Below, piece after piece: positions 40,545 to 53,100 of a DNA stretch of 64,000 bases (position 1 is the stretch's first letter; the number at the start of each line of letters is the position of its first letter). The notes under the pieces were generated by a model, which saw only the letters and a program-made list of their open reading frames with translations, was not told the DNA's origin and searched no databases. The position numbers were made by a program, and so were the translations under genes. The stretch comes from Sipunculus nudus (taxonomy: Eukaryota; Annelida; Sipuncula; Golfingiida; Sipunculidae). The stretch spans positions 22,981,867 through 23,045,866 of the forward strand of contig CM049308.1 of the NCBI GenBank assembly GCA_026874595.1. The letters run 5' to 3'.

Positions 40545-41760
40545 GGGGCCTTCTGCCTAGCCAGTGTTTTTCCAATGGACAAAGAATAACAACAAAGATG
40601 GCGTCTAGAGCAGGGGATGACGGGACGCTCCGTTATTCCGCACCTGCCGCTTGTAACCTCTCCCGTCTCGATTTGGCGATCTGTCTATCTTCTAAGAAGA
40701 CCAGCTGACCGGTCACTTTGGGTCATCTCTACCGCGGCACTGTTCAAATAAAACCACTGGTTTTAACACATATCACTGACCGCGGGCTCCGGTTCCCACT
40801 ATTCAATAGCGGGCTATCATATACTTTTACAATCGATGTGCACCGACGGACTGAATGGGCAGTACGTTAGCTAAAATTACAACTTACAACTGGACCTAGA
40901 GTAGCGTAGCGTTAGCTTAACTAGGGGAAGTATCTAAGTGAGGAGACAGTCAAACATCCTAGAACGTGAATGCACTCCTAATATCTCACCTAAACGCTAT
41001 GTACGGTCCGGCCCATGACAGCCACAACTCGCCTTGGCCAGGCCGTGCGCTCAAAATGATCCTTACTCAACGCAAGTCCGGTCGCCACATAAACTTGGTA
41101 AATCAATATGTAAAAGAAGTTATGTGAGTGGCAGGTGAAACGATTCTCACCTGGGGTATAACACAGTCCCTTGGGCAGTCCAAGCGGTCCGCATGGGCTG
41201 TGAGTTGATGTATGCCAATTGAAGAGCGTATATACAGATCGTACTGTTACAGTGCCTCAACTGTCCCCCAAAGCGGCCACTGTGGCCCGCTTACCTCTCA
41301 ATGTCTGCGTACCAACTGGCCTAAAGCCCAGTGGGTGCTCTGGTTATATGGACACTCAACCAAGCGCCACAAAAAAACTGTGCGGGCATTTTCCACGAGC
41401 CAAGCCGGGCGGCGGACGCGCACTTGACATTTGAACACTGCTAGTTTTTTAACCAATGATACATGAGCACGCCTGGCCCTTTTTTTACGTTAGTTGGCTT
41501 GCCTCGCCGGGTTCCCCTCGCCAGCAGGTCCGGCCGGCTCATAGGGCTGCCCTATGTTATCAAGATCAGCTGTTGCCTAGGCTAATTTTCACAGAGCCCT
41601 TGTAAAAAACGGTGCAGTCCTGCACGGTGCAGACGCATTGGCCAAACAGCTGCGTGCTCGTTGTAACTAGCTGGCGATCATATCGCGGCGTCCCAGGGCT
41701 AGCTATTGCGAGCCAGGCCACATGCAGTTGCGGTCAGGCAAACTTTCACCAAACATTTTC
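40529..41760 (-). promoter_or_regulatory. CpG-rich promoter-like block upstream of BCL11
   Basis: GC content and CpG density rise sharply here compared with the AT-rich surroundings, and the block directly precedes exon 1. CpG richness also continues into the first few hundred bases of intron 1 (about 39760-40476). Sites seen include a CCAAT sequence (40572-40576), a YY1-like AAGATGGCG (40595-40603), and a weak TATA-like TTTTATTTG on the minus strand (40753-40745). The last would place a start site about 190 nt before the ATG. Promoter identity rests on position and composition; no transcript evidence is available. Confidence 0.5.
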
Positions 41761-42281
41761 AATTATTTCACTCCTGAATAATACATTTTGACCTACTTTC
41801 ACATTAATTCATGGACTTGTAGTTAAATCATTCCCTGACAGTTGGTTTCTTTCTCGGGGTCTCCTTAAACTTCGAAAGTAGTGGTGTGTTCACCGCCAAC
41901 AGGACGTTCACATTGAGCCACAGTTAAGGTTTAACTGAATTAGTTAAATTTTGGAAGTTCTTGACCTTATCAATTTGCGCTTTATTATGTAAATTTATGC
42001 GCTGCCTTAAGCTGCCATGAAATTAATCGTCTGTTACGGTCGAGGTGATGGCAAGCGATTCTTATTGTACTCAACAGGTCTGTATAACGATTTGAACAAT
42101 AAGTACACGTGTGTGCATGTGCATGTTTTTTTTTTTTTATAAAATATTATAATATAAATATATATTTATATGTGGGTCGTACATATGTGTACAGTATTTC
42201 CAGTATATTTAGAATATTTAAAATTCAATTATTCGTTGTGCTTAAATTTGTGGTTACCATTCCGTTAACAATCATATGATC

Positions 42282-42282
<1 letters not shown>

Positions 42283-42330
<48 letters not shown>
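42283..42330 (+). repeat. (AT)n microsatellite
   Basis: About 48 bases of alternating AT, upstream of the BCL11 promoter block. Confidence 0.95.
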
Positions 42331-42332
<2 letters not shown>

Positions 42333-42639
42333 CTATCTATAACTAACTGTAGGGTATATGGCGTATGAAAATTTTGTAAAAAAAAAAAACCCAAAAAAAC
42401 AACTTTTAGCTAACTTGGTGACATGGGTTTTCATCTTAAACAACACAAATTAATATATCTTAATATAACATCTGACCATCGTACCTTATAAGTCTTCAAT
42501 AGTGTCATCTTTTCCACACATGAAATTTTGGAAAATGTTTTAACTGATCAGTATGCACCAATCACTTTGCAATATTTTTGTCGAAATAAAACATCTTACA
42601 GTTCCAAGTAATTACGAGAAAGCAAGAAACACGAGATGG

Positions 42640-42975
42640 TAAACACCCGTGATAAATTTATTGGCCATTCCTCAGTTTGGGTGAAAGATGGAGTTCCCGG
42701 AGAAAAAAAAGTCTCTGCCAACTACGCGCACGCGCCTTTCAGCGTTTCGTTCTGTGATCTCCGATTAAATCATTCTGTGGCACTAGTTGTTACACACGCC
42801 CAGTGTAATCATTGCTTTCCTAATTAACAAATCACCAGTGAACGGTCGCTAATTCTGTCATTAGCATCACGGCCAGGCGCGTGGCACAAAATAGTTTTCG
42901 CGCCACTGCAACAGTACGTTCACTCGTCAAAAGGTGGCGCTACATTCCGTGGCCTCCAGAGCGGACCAGCTGCTT
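42640..42975. promoter_or_regulatory. Candidate regulatory island about 2.1 kb upstream of BCL11
   Basis: A GC- and CpG-richer patch carries several homeodomain-like cores within about 60 bases (GTAATCATT, CTAATTAAC, GCTAATTC, CATTAGCA at 42807-42867), followed by GGCCAGGCGCG and TTTTCGCGCC, an E2F-like site, at 42895-42904. No convincing reading frame. Function is inferred from motif density and proximity to the promoter. Confidence 0.35.
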
Positions 42976-43959
42976 GGAACTAAAAATAAAACAATTGATT
43001 AAATGCAACAGAAAAGGTTTAAGGAATGAATATTCATTCTTTCTTGGCAATATAGAAAGGTCTTCGTCCTGTGTTTGATTCATTTGACTAAAATATGTTG
43101 CAAGGACGTAAAATGAGGCAAAAATATATGTATCATTATTAAACTGATACAACTACATGTATTATATATAATATATAAAAAAGTTACACTAAAGTTGCAT
43201 GTTTGTCTTTTTTAAAAGAATGAACGTCCACATTTAGCTCATATTTTGGGTCAGAATAATAGTGTACATTGGTTTGTATATATATAGGCACATTTTATAT
43301 GATATATAAGGAGTTCACATTTAATAATATCTATCTGTAATTAAATTTCATAATTATCTTTATATACTATAGGCTTAATTTAATTACATTATGTCTTTTT
43401 AATTTCAGAATTACCTCTATATATAATTAGATTAAATTTATTCCTATGGCCGTATTTTTGTCGTTATAACATCTAAACACCCGCAAACTTTTCTATATTT
43501 GTTTAAGTATTAAATGCACATTTCTACCATGTTTCTATACATACAATTTTAAGGTTCTCTAAATGTGATTTTTTTTCAGCCATTTATCAATTAAACCACA
43601 ACCATTATCTTAACCATGCATGGCCTATTTAAAAGTCACGATTACGTCTCAATCAAGTTGCCAATAATTCTTAATTGCAATGTTTAAAACTACACGCAGA
43701 ACAAAACAGAACTCCATTTGCTAACCACCAGTGGATTAATGTGTGGCTGATAATTAAAATTTTGCTGTTAAAACGTACACCCACCCATCCATGTCTATGG
43801 AGAGCAAAAGTTATATTTGCCTATCACATGAAATATGAAAGACCTTTTAAAGATTTGGACGTCATTTCCTGGCCCCTTGTTACACAGAAATTTACCCTCA
43901 AAAGCAGCTTTATCCTAATTTATGGTGCCGTTTTTTAAACTTTTTACAATTTTATTGCC

Positions 43960-44115
43960 TCTTCAATGATTAACCTGGAAAAATTCCAATTGACGGGTAA
44001 TTGAAAGCAGCGCCAGACATGCAGCGATTATGACTCGCGCGATTGTAAAGAAAATTTTTCTCGATCTAGGAGGCGCTATCGCTCCTTAAACAGGGACCGC
44101 GAGAAAAAGGTGGTT
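43960..44115. other. Small CpG-rich patch upstream of BCL11
   Basis: About 150 bases with AGCGCC, CTCGCGCGATTG and GGCGCTATCG text stand out from AT-rich surroundings. No gene recognised; a small regulatory element is possible. Confidence 0.2.
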
Positions 44116-44631
44116 CTACACAGTTTGCACTATTACACATGGTATAATTGATAATTCAATTATTATTGTGCACATGCATATAATTGCTGTAATGTAAGGT
44201 GCTGATAGTCATTTTTTATTGCATACAAAATATTTGATGACATTAATCAAAGTTAAATCCCCAGGTGGAGAGTTAATAAACTTTGATTACATGGAGCTAT
44301 GCATAAAAGGGACAATTTATATACTGATAAATAGCTATCCGGATGAATAATTTTCATATACATGACTTAAATTATATTTATTATTCATTTATTTATTTAA
44401 AAAATATAAACACAAAATGGCATGTTCAGGTATAGTCTGATATTTCATAAGACGATGCACGATTATAATGACACGGTTATAAAACAATCAAAAATATATA
44501 TAAAAATGGTTCCAATGAATACATGAATGCAAGAATTATGTAATATAATGAAATATGTAATAAAAATTAGAAAGTGTTTACGATATCAGGTAACTGCACT
44601 AAACAAAACTCTTAACTAAACAAATGTGCTT

Positions 44632-44634
<3 letters not shown>

Positions 44635-44720
<86 letters not shown>
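44635..44720 (+). repeat. (AT)n microsatellite
   Basis: About 86 bases of AT with one TTT interruption near 44686. Confidence 0.95.
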
Positions 44721-44724
<4 letters not shown>

Positions 44725-44889
44725 TCGCTGTTTATAAATGGATATCATGCATATCATTTCCGTTTTTTTTTATGTATAAGGGTATAATATATAATGCAAG
44801 GATAACTGTTCAAACGAAATTGCTTCTGTTTCTTTGCTGTGATCTCAGACAGGATAAAGATTTACCGCAAAAACGTAAATACATAAATC

Positions 44890-45400
44890 GAAGATGGCAG
44901 ACTATTCTGAAGTATAAAAATACCATGGTGTTGCATGTCCACATTTACTGGTATATGAATATTTTGAATGGCATATTCTGTGAGTTGTACAGCTTGACCT
45001 CGGGCGGAGTAACGTAAAACTTTCAGTGTCAGCTTTGATTCACAGCCATCTTTTGACTTTCTTTTGTTCCATGAAAGAACCTTGGCATTCCTGCACGCCC
45101 GTCGATTGTTTGATGGCGTGACTTATTGCTGGTAAAGAAGGGCCCCAGGACATGAATATACGAACACATGATCACAGATTCTCAGCAGCGCACCGTATTT
45201 TTGCCCGTAACGGTCTTCCCCCATTACCGTAAAGTTACAATTAAACGTGCCGGCCATCTTGTAACAATGCAAGTACAAAATGATGAACTATAATTTTAGA
45301 CGCCAATACTTGGTGTGAACCCTCAGCCACACGCGATGTCAAACGAAAGAGAGAGGTGGCGCCTTCGAAGTCAATATATGCGTGGTGGGGGATGCATGGA
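44890..45400. promoter_or_regulatory. Candidate regulatory island with three YY1-like sites
   Basis: A GC-richer patch containing AAGATGGCAG (44891-44900), GCCATCTTTT (45045-45054) and CGGCCATCTT (45251-45260), all close to the YY1 core in one orientation or the other, plus CTTTTGTTCC, a SOX-like site (45060-45069). YY1 sites are typical of promoters or 5' UTRs, so an unrecognised start site is possible. No coding frame supports a gene here. Confidence 0.3.
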
Positions 45401-45553
45401 TTGGAAATAATTGTGTATTTATACGTACATATATACACACGTACATTAATAAGTAAATATATTTGACATAATTAAAAATTTATATTTACTTTATCACTTT
45501 TTTTAAAATTTTATATATTGTTATATGAAAATACACTTCTGGTATATAGCTAT

Positions 45554-46905
45554 ATGTCTAATTTATTACATTCAGTTGCTGACCAGTTTAGGACTTCCCG
45601 AGGCAGAAAAATATCTAATTTATAGGATTTCACTGGCTGCCTAATTTAGGACTTTTCGAGGCCGACTTAATGTCTAATTGAGGACTTTTCGAGGCTGACT
45701 TAAAGTCTTATTTCGGAATTTCCGAGGCAGACTTTATGTCTAATTTAGGGCCTTTCATGGCAGACTTAGTGTCTAATTTAGGACTTTTCGAGGCTGAATT
45801 AAAGTTTTATTTAGGAATTTTCGAGGCAAACTTAATGTCTAATTTAGGACTTTTCGAGGCCGACTTAATGTCAAATTTAGGACCTTTCGAGGCAGACTTA
45901 GTGTCTAATTTAGGACTTTTCGAGGCTGACTTAAAGTCTTATTTCGGAATTACCGAGTCAGACTTAATGTCTAATTTAGGATTTTTCGAGGCTGACTTAA
46001 TGTCTAATTTAGGACATTTCATGGCAGACTTATAGTGTCTACTTTAGGACTTTTCGAGGCTGAATTAAAGTCTTATTTAGAAATTTCCGAGGCAGACTCA
46101 ATGTCTAATTTAGGACTTTTCGAGGCAGACTTAATGTTAAATTTAGGGGACATTACGAGGCTGACTGAAGTCTAATTTAGGACTTTTTGATCTGATTAAA
46201 TTTCTCATTTAGGACTTTCAGCGGCAGTCTAATTCAGGACTTAATTCGATCCCCCAAGGCTGACTGGATGTTTAATTTAGGACTTTCCGATCTGTTTAAA
46301 TATCTAATTCAGGACTTTCAGTGGCTGACTATAATTAGGGACTTTTGAGGCTTGCTAATTGTCTAATTCTTGACTCTCCCAAGATGATTTAATGTCTAAT
46401 TGAGGACTTTCCTATATATAGACTGATCAGATGTCTAACTTGGGACTTTCCGAGGCTGACTGAATTTGAAATTTAGGACTTTTCGACGCTATTAATATCC
46501 AATTTAGGACTTTAAGATTAAATGTCTATACTTAAGGACCTTTCGAGGCTTGCTCATTGTCTTATTCAGGACTCTCCGATAATGATGAAATTTCTATTTC
46601 AGAACTTTCCGTTGCTGATCAAATGTCTCTCTCTATATATATTATAATTTGAGAATTTTGATATATAGCAGACTAATTTAGGACTTTCAAAGGATGACTG
46701 AATGTCTCATTAAGGACTTTTAGTGGCAGACTAATTAAGGACTCTCCGAGAATGAATAAAAGGCTATCAAGACAGACTGTTTCATTTATAGGACTTTCGA
46801 GGCTGACTGAAAGTCTATAATTACAGACTTTCCCATCTGATTAAATTTCTCATTGATGACTTTCAGTGGCTGACTAATTTAAGACTTTCCAAAGTTACTT
46901 TAATG
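45554..46905 (+). repeat. Minisatellite with 33-bp unit
   Basis: About 40 units based on GTCTAATTTAGGACTTTTCG followed by AGGCTGACTTAAT, well preserved from 45740 to 46200 and increasingly degenerate towards 46900. Because 33 is a multiple of three, one plus-strand frame stays open from 45736 to 46035 as an 11-residue repeat (LMSNLGLFEAD). It has no neighbouring exon or conserved domain and the frame breaks where indels begin, so I read it as a by-product of the array. Confidence 0.9.
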
Positions 46906-47137
46906 TTATATATCGAAGTCTATACAAGTCTTGGAAACTTCTATATAATTCAGCTTATAATAACTTAACCGAAAACTGATTTAGGGTTATTTCCGGCTTA
47001 ATATTAACAGTATTATTCAGGACATTGAATTATACTTTTCATACAGTTTTTGTAGTCTGTTGAACATATTCTTGTGACTTTGAAAGCAGGTTGGTAATTC
47101 GTGTGTGTCATATCGAGCATGTTCTGAAAGTCATATT

Positions 47138-49235
47138 TAAGGAAGGTAGAACATGCATGCTATATTCAGGACCCCTCGCTCAACAGATGACCTTATCAAG
47201 GACACGGGAACCAGGTAGAACAAACAATACTCAGGACCCCTTGCTCAACAGATGACCTTATTAAGGAAACGGGAACCAGGTAAAACAAGCGATTTTCAGG
47301 ACCCCTCGCTCAACAGATGACCTTATTAAGGACAAGGGAATCAGGTAGAACAAGCGATATTCAGGACCCCTCGCTTAACAGCTGACCTTATTAAGGACAT
47401 GGGAACCAGGTAAAACAAGCGATATTCAGGACCCCTCGCTCAACAGATGACCTTTTTAAGGACACGTGAACCAGGTAGAACAAGCGATATTCAGGACCCC
47501 TCGCTCAACAGGTGACCTTATTAAGGACACGGAAACCATGTAGAACAAGCGATATTCAGGACCCCTTGCTTAACAGATGACCTTATTAAGGACACGGGAA
47601 CCAGGTAGAACAAGCTATATTCAGGACCCCTTGCATGCGGAACAGCTGACCTTATTAAGGACACGGGAACCAGGTAGAATAAGCTATATTCAGGATTCCT
47701 CCCTCAACAGATGACCTTATTAAGGAAACGGGAACCAGGTAAAACAAGCGATTTTCAGGACCCCTCGCTCAACAGTTGACCTTATTAAGGACAAGGGAAT
47801 CAGGTAGAACAAGCTATATTCAGGACCCCTAGCTCAACAGCTGACCTTATTAAGGACACGGGAACCAGGTAGAACAAGCGATATTCAGGACCCTCGCTCA
47901 ACAGATGACCTTATTAAGGACAAGGGAATCAGGTAGAACAAGCGATATTCAGGACCCCTCGCTCAACAGCTGACCTTATTAAGGACACGGGAACCAGGTA
48001 GAACAAGCGATATTGAGGACCCCTCACTCCAAAGCTGACCTTATTAAGGACACGGAAAACAGGTAGAACAAGCTATATTCAGGACCCCTTGCATGCGGAA
48101 AAGCTGTACTTATTAAGGACACGTGAACCAGGTAGAACAAGCTATATTCAGCACCCCTTGCGGAACAGCTGACCTTACTAAGGACACGGGAACCATGCAG
48201 GTAGAACAAGCTATATTCAGGACCCCTTGCATGCGGAACAGCTGACCTTATTAAGGACACGGGAACCAGGTAGAACAAGCTATATTCAGGACCCCTCGCT
48301 CAACAGCTGATTTTATTAAGGACACGGAAAACAGGTAGAACAAGCTATATTCAGGACCCCTTGCATGCGGAACAGCTTACCTTACTTAGGACACGGGAAC
48401 CAGGTAGAACAAGCTATATTCAGGACCCCTCCCTCAACAGATGACCTTATTAAGGACACGGGAAACAAGTAGAACAAGCTATAGATATTCAGGACCCCTC
48501 ACTCAAAAGCTGACCTTATTAAGGACACGGAAAACAGGTAGAACAAGCTATATTCAGGACCCCTCGCTCAAAAGCTGACCTTAGTAAGGACACAGAAACC
48601 AGGTAGAACAAGCTATATTAATTCAGGACCCCTTGCATGCGAAACAGCTTGCCTTACTTAGGACACGGGAACCAGGTAGAACAAGCTATATTCAGAACCC
48701 CTTGCGGAACAGCTGATTTTATTAAGGACACAGAAACCAGGTAGAACAAGCTATATTCAGGACCCCTTGCGGAACAGCTTAAATTACTTAGGACACGGGA
48801 ACCAGGTAGAACAAGCTTTATTCAGGACCTCTTGCTTAAAGTTGACCTTATTAAGGACACAGGAACCAGGTAGAACAAGCTATATTCAGGACCCCTTGCG
48901 GAACAGCTTACCTTACTAAGGACACGAGAACCAAGCAGGCGGTACAGTTGACCTTGTTATGGACACGGGAACCAGGTAGAACAAGCTATATTCAGGACCC
49001 CTCGCTCAACAGATGACCTTATTAAGGACACGGGAACCAGGTAGGACAAGCAATATTCAGGACCCCTTGCATGCGGAACAGCTGACCTTACTAAGGACAC
49101 GGGAACCAGGTAGAACAAGCTATATTCAGGACCCCTCGCTCAAAAGCTGACCTTATTAAAGACACGGGAACCATGGAGGTAAAACAAGGTATATTTACAA
49201 CCCCTCGCTCAACAGCTTACCTTATTAAGAACACC
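47138..49235 (+). repeat. Minisatellite with 65-bp unit, about 30 copies
   Basis: Successive units start at GACCTTATTAAGGACACGGG, continue AACCAGGTAGAACAAGC, then ATATTCAGGACCCCTCGC and end CTCAACAGAT or CAGCT. Spacing between GACC landmarks is exactly 65 in the first units (47189, 47254, 47319). Later units alternate with a variant carrying TTGCATGCGGAACAGCT. Variation is mainly single substitutions and small indels, indicating recent amplification with some homogenisation. No coding capacity is credible. Confidence 0.95.
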
Positions 49236-49618
49236 TTGTTTAGTCGGTAAGAGGACCTGGCCGAAAACAAGAATAGGTATAATGCTAGTAATTACTAATT
49301 TAATGAAAACTTTGAATATTGAATACTTAGCTATATTATTTAATATGTGGGTTATCACGACAGACATTCAAACAGTCATAAACGAGCCTTACCTGTATTT
49401 GCCTGTTTGTATTTAGGTATGATATATTTCATCCCGCATAATTTTTCACAAATGTGAATATATATACTGGCTGATTCAGATACTTGTATATGTAACAGCA
49501 TGCATTACCATTAGTTTATATCATGGTTAATACTCAACAGTGAGTATTCGACTCTCTCTGACTGACCGCCGCTGACCAGCATGTACATCGACACTAACCC
49601 GGACAGGCTTTATAATAT

Positions 49619-50540
49619 ACTAGCTGATATAAACCCGGTATACCGGGCTTTTTACCGCGGTTTTGGAGATATATTTACTGAGATATTGAATGTTGGCTCA
49701 TTTTTTATTATAAAAGTTAAAAGAAAATATAGATTTTTAAGTGGGATACTCTCGGAATATGAAATGTACAAAAAATTTTTTACTGTTATTTTCTGGCGCT
49801 GTGCTCGTGGCAAAAATCATATCCCGGTATGTTTACCTTAAAGACCTGGTCAGAGATGGTTAACATTGCGAACCGGAATGAGACGCGGAGGCATATACAG
49901 TGTTTCGTTGATATTTGATTGGTTTCTATATATCGTTGGACGTATAAAGAATAGGTTGATGTGAGGAACACATTAGATTAATTAAATGTACGTTGCAAGG
50001 AAACTGTTCCTGAAGAAGGAAACAGAAATATGCATACATCGTAAGTAGCAGACGGGGACCCAGCGGGACTCCATGCAGTGGGTCCGTATCCCATTTTCAG
50101 ACCCCCGACACCACCCCAGCCCTGTTCCTCAATTCGGGACCTTGAATTATAGGTTTTGTCATTAATCCTCCTGGGTTGAACTCTCCATTTAATAAAGCGA
50201 GAAACATGTGTTTTTCTCTTTTACTGAACACGCACGTGGGTCAAATCCCTCATTGAAAGCAAGCGTTATTCATATGAATAATAAACCTTAGTGTTAGAGG
50301 TTAAGTGACCACGATGCACGCATTCCGGTGATTGCCGAAGGCAGTTCGGCTGTGCTCGGTAAAAAAAGGGAAAATCACTCAAAATTATATGTATATAAAA
50401 AATTATTTATTTTCATATCGCCTATGTCACTGCGGGGATAATAACCTTTAAAATGATGTATGGCACAATATTGTACACAACGCGGTTTTAGAGAACACCG
50501 CGAACAAACATGAACTGAATTCCTTTTATAAGTATTAGAT
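49619..50540 (+). repeat. Duplicated segment, copy 1 (0.92 kb)
   Basis: From ACTAGCTGATATAAACCCGG to AAGTATTAGAT this matches 54501-55467 in the same orientation with high identity throughout. Both edges are sharp, and flanking sequence is unrelated. It contains an AGCGGGACTCC..GGTCCGTA stretch typical of small dispersed elements. A frame in this copy (49581-49841) is not preserved in the other, so it is not coding. It is either a dispersed repeat family or a segmental duplication. Confidence 0.9.
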
Positions 50541-50657
50541 TATAGGCCTGCATGACAAACACCGTAGATCACCTTGTATGACGACTGTTTACCCGTATAT
50601 TAGGCGTATATATACTATAGCAGGGTAACATATAGTTCTGACCATAGATTCAACACA

Positions 50658-50667
50658 CACATATATA

Positions 50668-50711
<44 letters not shown>
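50658..50711 (+). repeat. (AT)n microsatellite
   Basis: About 50 bases of AT with a TGCATATA interruption at its left edge. Confidence 0.95.
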
Positions 50712-50715
<4 letters not shown>

Positions 50716-51724
50716 ATTCTAGTATATGAAACAGAAAATGGGGAAGGAACCTTGTATGAATTTTATTTTAAATCTATTTAGACGTGTTGGGTTTTTATCC
50801 CTATATATTTGAAGAAAAATAAAAAAAAATAAAAATATGTAAAAAATATTAATAGAAAAGAAATTAAAATTAAAAAGCTCAAATACAGGTAAAGAGTAAA
50901 CGGGGAATCGTTGAAATGTGGGTGCTGGAAAAAAAACAAGTGTATATTAAAGACTGCATGGATCGACGATGTCATGCTAAGTTCAAACTATAAGAAACGT
51001 TAATATTGCCCATGACCATAATGAAAAAAACGCAGAGTTAAGCCGATTGGCACTATTATAAATAACAACTAATTTGAATATATGGAAGAGGTGGTATACC
51101 TTTTTTGCTTAAACAATATTTTATTGCAAAATAGCAAGAGAATTTTAAAACAGGGCACAGCCCTATATTAATTTTTCTCCCCATATACAAATAATAATTT
51201 GACTGATATAATACACAATATAAGAAAAGTAATAGAATACAAGCATACTGCACATTTGCACTAGGTTCCTTTTTGATAGTGCAGCAAGAAGAAAAGGAAA
51301 AAGAGAAAAAAAGAAGAAAAATCATGGAAGAAGAGGATTGACACGATGCCAGAGGAGTGCATATATTTTATATGACACCAGTCAGAAGTCCCACCAACAT
51401 TCTTGGAAGAACATTGATCAGAGCTTTTCACCATTATCCCGGTGGAATGCCATGGACTTATGGTTTTATATGGAGTCTAGAAGAACCGTGTCCTTTGAAA
51501 CTATATGTATCTGAGCTACTCAATTTTATGTATGTCCATACCACCCACATATACAAACTGGATTTTAAGAACCAGTATGAAATTACAAAATTAAAAATGT
51601 TTTCTGGTGATAGGAATATGTTAGAGAACTGAATGGTATACGGATATATCACAGCTGACAGGAAAATATGATTAATTAAGCATAAGGAAGAAAAGGGGGA
51701 CAACACCCGAACATGCATGCTTAA

Positions 51725-52125
51725 TTAGATCTGTCATAATATATTCATCCGCTATGCCGGTGGTCATGCGGACATCCTCGGGCTAGTACTTCGCAAAATT
51801 ACGTGACACAATGGGTCCTTATCAGGCTGGCTGCACAAACATGTGGACAGAGGGCTTCCAGGACCATCGGAGCCGGACATCGGGCGAATTAGCATCAGGG
51901 GCGCTTGGGGTCACTCGCCTCAATGTGATCCCAGGCTGTGAGGTCAACGGTCACGCATAATCACCTGCCCTAATATGGCATTAGGGGGCGGGAACACAAA
52001 AGCTGCCGCTGGACAAAGGACGGATTAGTCAATGAGCCCCGCTGAGTTAATTTGCATAGGGCGTTACTTTAGACTGACCAAAGACCACAGGTTGGTCATC
52101 GGGTTTGAAGGTCGTGAATTTATTG
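51725..52125. promoter_or_regulatory. Candidate regulatory island in upstream flank
   Basis: About 400 bases of balanced, complex, non-repetitive sequence in an otherwise very AT-rich region, without a long frame. It holds an octamer-like ATTTGCAT (52053-52060), AATTAGCATCA, TTACGTGAC and GGATTAGTCAATGA. The sharp contrast with its flanks resembles a conserved non-coding element, but conservation cannot be tested here. Confidence 0.35.
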
Positions 52126-52834
52126 TTCATACTAGACAAGCCAAGCCTATTGATTTAAGAATATCCGATTAATAGAGAAGAAATTCGATCACTGCTCTCA
52201 CGAAAGCTTATACAACGAAGTTTATACTCATATGTTTGCTATATAGATATAGAGTTTTAAACTTGGATACAGTTTAAAACATGTACACACATTAATGTCT
52301 ATACCTCATGATTGAAAAAACAATCATTGCTTTTAACATATTTATTTATACAGGATTACAAGTGTAGCCATTTTGGCTACTTGGCAGCATTCACCCGGAA
52401 AAAAAATACCAAGTAATTGTATATTAATATATTATATGCTTTAAACTACACTTGGACTGTAAATGTGTTATCATACAAGCATGCATGCTTCTTCCACATT
52501 TAATCAATCTATGCGATTTTTTTTAAATTACAAATGTGTTTCATGACTAGTTTGATAAAACGTTACTGGACCAAAATGAGAAAAAAAGGTAAAATATATC
52601 TTTAAAATGCATACGTGTTCCGATAAAAAAACGTGATAACTAATACATTATATGTCATGCGTTAATTCATCCTTTATACGCATTTATCTTTATATATCGC
52701 GATGCATGTTTATTTTCTTAGTCTTATAGTATATACGGATAAAACAACACCGGTGATGTTTAATTGAACGATTGAAAAAGTGCCAAATTGGAATAATAAC
52801 ACTGTATATCTATACAGAGCTATATACAGGATGT

Positions 52835-53100
52835 GTTGATCTCGTGCGATGTCACATGACCGCCAACATAACGATTTTCTGTGCACAACATCTTTTTTCT
52901 GGCGCCATTTTTTTTCCTCTTGGCGTCATCGCTTGTTCCCTTGAGTTATTCCAATGCGGTTGTTATCATGAATAAAAAATGGACGGATTTTGTCTGTTCC
53001 GCCATCCCTGTAACTATGGGCGGAAAGCTGGCCTCCGCATCCTTGACCCAGTTAACGTTCACGGAATTATTATTCTCCAGCTCCCCTCTCACTATCTGAC
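52835..53100. other. GC-richer patch in upstream flank
   Basis: About 270 bases including TCACATGACCGCCAAC, CTGGCGCCATTTT (E2F-like) and GGGCGGAAAG. Frames of 67-72 codons overlap it but match nothing known. A small promoter or enhancer is possible. Confidence 0.25.

Noticed and set aside
45736-46035. 99-codon frame of 11-residue repeats
   Set aside because: It lies wholly within the 33-bp minisatellite; a period divisible by three keeps one frame open automatically, and the frame is lost in neighbouring units.
47138-49235. CRISPR-like regular repeats
   Set aside because: Units abut directly with no unique spacers, and the genome is eukaryotic: a minisatellite.
49581-49841. 86-codon frame in duplicated segment copy 1
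   Set aside because: The matching region of copy 2 (54501 onward) has indels that break the frame, so it is not conserved as protein.
50220-50270. tRNA-like GGTCAAATCCCTC segment (also 55150-55195)
   Set aside because: No cloverleaf, A-box or acceptor stem could be placed around it; it is part of the duplicated segment.
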